Positions 5,168-6,323 of a DNA stretch of 6,323 nt are shown in pieces. The notes below the pieces were generated by a model that had not been told where the DNA came from, ran no database searches, and saw only the letters and a list, made by a program, of their open reading frames with translations. Source of the DNA: Desulfobacteraceae bacterium UBA5852 (lineage in GTDB: Bacteria; Desulfobacterota; Desulfobacteria; Desulfobacterales; UBA5852). The stretch's first letter is position 1. Each line of letters begins with the position of its first letter. Where the stretch lies: positions 5,547-11,869 of the forward strand of contig DJGG01000201.1 in the NCBI GenBank assembly GCA_002432195.1. The letters are read 5' to 3'. The position numbers and the translations under genes were made by a program.

Positions 5168-6323
5168 ATGAAGATCCTGGTGGCGGCGGACATATTCGGC
5201 GAGACCGAAGACCTGCGATCCCTGGCCCGATCGTTGGCTGATCATTTCCTCATCGTCTCCCCGCATGCGGAGCCCCAGGCCCGGTTCACCCGTGAGGCGC
5301 AGGCCTATGCCGCCTTCCAGGCGGGGGGGGGGATGGACGCCTACGTCGCCGATCTGGCGCGCGCGCTTCGAGGGTACCAACCGGATGCCCTGGTGGGGTT
5401 CAGCGCGGGGGCTACCGCGGCCTGGATTGCCTCGGCCGACCCCGCCTGCCGGAATCTCCGGCTGGCCATCCTGTTCTATGGTTCGCGGATCAGGGATTTC
5501 CGACATTTGCGGCCGTGCTGCCCGGTCAGGCTCTACTTCGCAGAGCATGAAGAGGCCTTCGATGCCGGCCGCCTCGCCAGGGAACTGGCCGCCGCGGGCA
5601 TGGAGACGGAAATCTTCGTGGGCTGCCGGCATGGTTTCATGAACCCGCTGTCCCCCGGCTACGATGCGGATGCCCGGCAGGTCGGCCTCGACCTGGCGCG
5701 ATCCGCCCTGACGTCCGCTTTCCCGGAAGTGGAACCCTCCACGCCCGTCGCGGGACAAAGGCCGCTTTTGCCGGGGACACCACACCTGGATAGAACCGGC
5801 AAGCCGCGATGCCACCTGGATCACCTGGCCATTACCGCCCCCTGCCTGGAGGCCGGCGTGGAATTCGTGCGGCGGAGCCTGGGGGTGAGCCCCCAGGTGG
5901 GCGGTGCGCACTCGCGCATGGGCACACACAACCAACTGCTGAAGCTGGGGGAGCGGCTCTACCTCGAGGTCATCGCCGTCGATCCCCAGGCGACCCGGCC
6001 GAACCGGCCGCGGTGGTTCCGGCTGGATGCTCCCGATTCCGCGCAACCCATCCGGCTGGCCGCCTGGATCGCCCGCACGGACGACATTCAGGCCGCGGCC
6101 GGCGCATCCCCCGTGCCCCTGGGCCGGGTGGAGACCATGAGCCGCGGCCCGCTGAGCTGGCTCATTACCATACCGGCCGACGGCAGCCTGCCGCTGGATG
6201 GGCTGGCGCCCACCCTCATCCAATGGAGCGCCGGGGGGCACCCGGCGGACATGCTGAAGGACAGCGGTTGTTCCCTCGTGCGCCTGGAGGGGTTCCATCC
6301 CGAAGCCCCCAAGGTCGACAGCG
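5168..6323 (+). CDS. Dienelactone-hydrolase-like / Glyoxalase_3 fusion (3' partial)
   Basis: The frame is open from ATG 5168 to the window edge for 385 codons without a stop, so the C-terminus is missing. Residues 1 to about 180 form a small alpha/beta hydrolase like dienelactone hydrolase: start KILVAADIFGET, nucleophile elbow G77-F-S79-A-G81, likely acid Glu128 (FAEHEEAFD; usually Asp) and base His155 (CRHGFMNP). Residues about 182-213 are a Pro/Thr-rich linker. From residue 216, HLDHLAITAP, GGAHSRMGTHNQLLKLG, YLEVIAVDP, RPRWFRLD and LIQWSAGGHPADML match a near-complete Glyoxalase_3 (VOC superfamily) domain; His219, His254 and Glu267 are candidate ligands. The Shine-Dalgarno site is poor and no in-frame alternative start is better. 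A 10-G run (5323-5332) lies in the hydrolase domain but the frame is coherent on both sides. Function is unknown; it may be a two-step hydrolase/VOC enzyme. Confidence 0.85.
   Translation, partial: MKILVAADIFGETEDLRSLARSLADHFLIVSPHAEPQARFTREAQAYAAFQAGGGMDAYVADLARALRGYQPDALVGFSAGATAAWIASADPACRNLRLAILFYGSRIRDFRHLRPCCPVRLYFAEHEEAFDAGRLARELAAAGMETEIFVGCRHGFMNPLSPGYDADARQVGLDLARSALTSAFPEVEPSTPVAGQRPLLPGTPHLDRTGKPRCHLDHLAITAPCLEAGVEFVRRSLGVSPQVGGAHSRMGTHNQLLKLGERLYLEVIAVDPQATRPNRPRWFRLDAPDSAQPIRLAAWIARTDDIQAAAGASPVPLGRVETMSRGPLSWLITIPADGSLPLDGLAPTLIQWSAGGHPADMLKDSGCSLVRLEGFHPEAPKVDS
5323..5332 (+). repeat. G10 homopolymer within the fusion gene
   Basis: Ten consecutive G residues encode part of the Ala-Gly-Gly-Gly stretch at residues 52-55, just before MDAYVADL. 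At this length the gene is in frame. A one-base change would shift the frame after about 55 codons, so this is a candidate slippage tract or a sequencing-error hotspot. Confidence 0.9.

Noticed and set aside
4730..6298. 522-residue open frame on the - strand
   Set aside because: It runs antisense to the HD gene and the hydrolase-VOC fusion, both with clear catalytic motifs. Its translation is Gly/Arg/Pro/Gln-rich without a recognisable domain, as expected for a shadow frame in GC-rich DNA.

Overview
The window is a GC-rich bacterial segment in which every gene I can support lies on the + strand. It suggests a high-GC proteobacterium or Desulfobacterota-like organism. The basis is base composition, strong GGGAGG/AGGAG ribosome sites, an XRE-cupin regulator and a fragment of an SPL-type radical SAM protein. 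Taxonomy is a weak inference. No rRNA, tRNA, CRISPR array, transposase or integrase is visible.

Layout: (1) 2-499, the 3' part of an XRE-cupin regulator. (2) 500-767, a spacer with an inverted repeat and copy 1 of a dispersed repeat. (3) 768-1043, a small muconolactone-isomerase-like protein; after a single TGA and in the same frame comes 1044-1433, the C-terminal remnant of a radical SAM (spore-photoproduct-lyase-like) protein. (4) 1578-2036, a GNAT acetyltransferase. (5) 2037-2392, a 356-bp gene-free stretch with repeat copy 2, an extended -10 promoter candidate and an attenuator-like pair of competing hairpins. (6) 2393-4245, a probable operon of an EthD-fold protein, a serine alpha/beta hydrolase and a metallo-beta-lactamase-fold hydrolase; the last two genes overlap by 13 bases. 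(7) 4246-4511, a spacer with repeat copy 3 and a promoter candidate inside a palindrome. (8) 4512-5081, an HD-domain phosphohydrolase. (9) 5168-6323, an open-ended gene fusing a dienelactone-hydrolase-like domain to a Glyoxalase_3 (VOC) domain.

The genes are mostly small-molecule enzymes: two alpha/beta hydrolases, an MBL hydrolase, a VOC domain and two small alpha+beta-barrel proteins (EthD-like and muconolactone-isomerase-like). This suits accessory catabolism or detoxification under the cupin regulator's control, but the sequence does not show the substrate.

The most unusual signal is a family of four 27-28 bp intergenic repeats. Each has a GC-rich half (TGCGGCCCG-like) joined to GTTTATCCRCRG, which contains a DnaA-box-like core. 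They mark the boundaries between gene modules, two in each orientation. The other main points are the hydrolase-VOC fusion, which carries a 10-G tract in its coding sequence, and the truncated radical SAM remnant.
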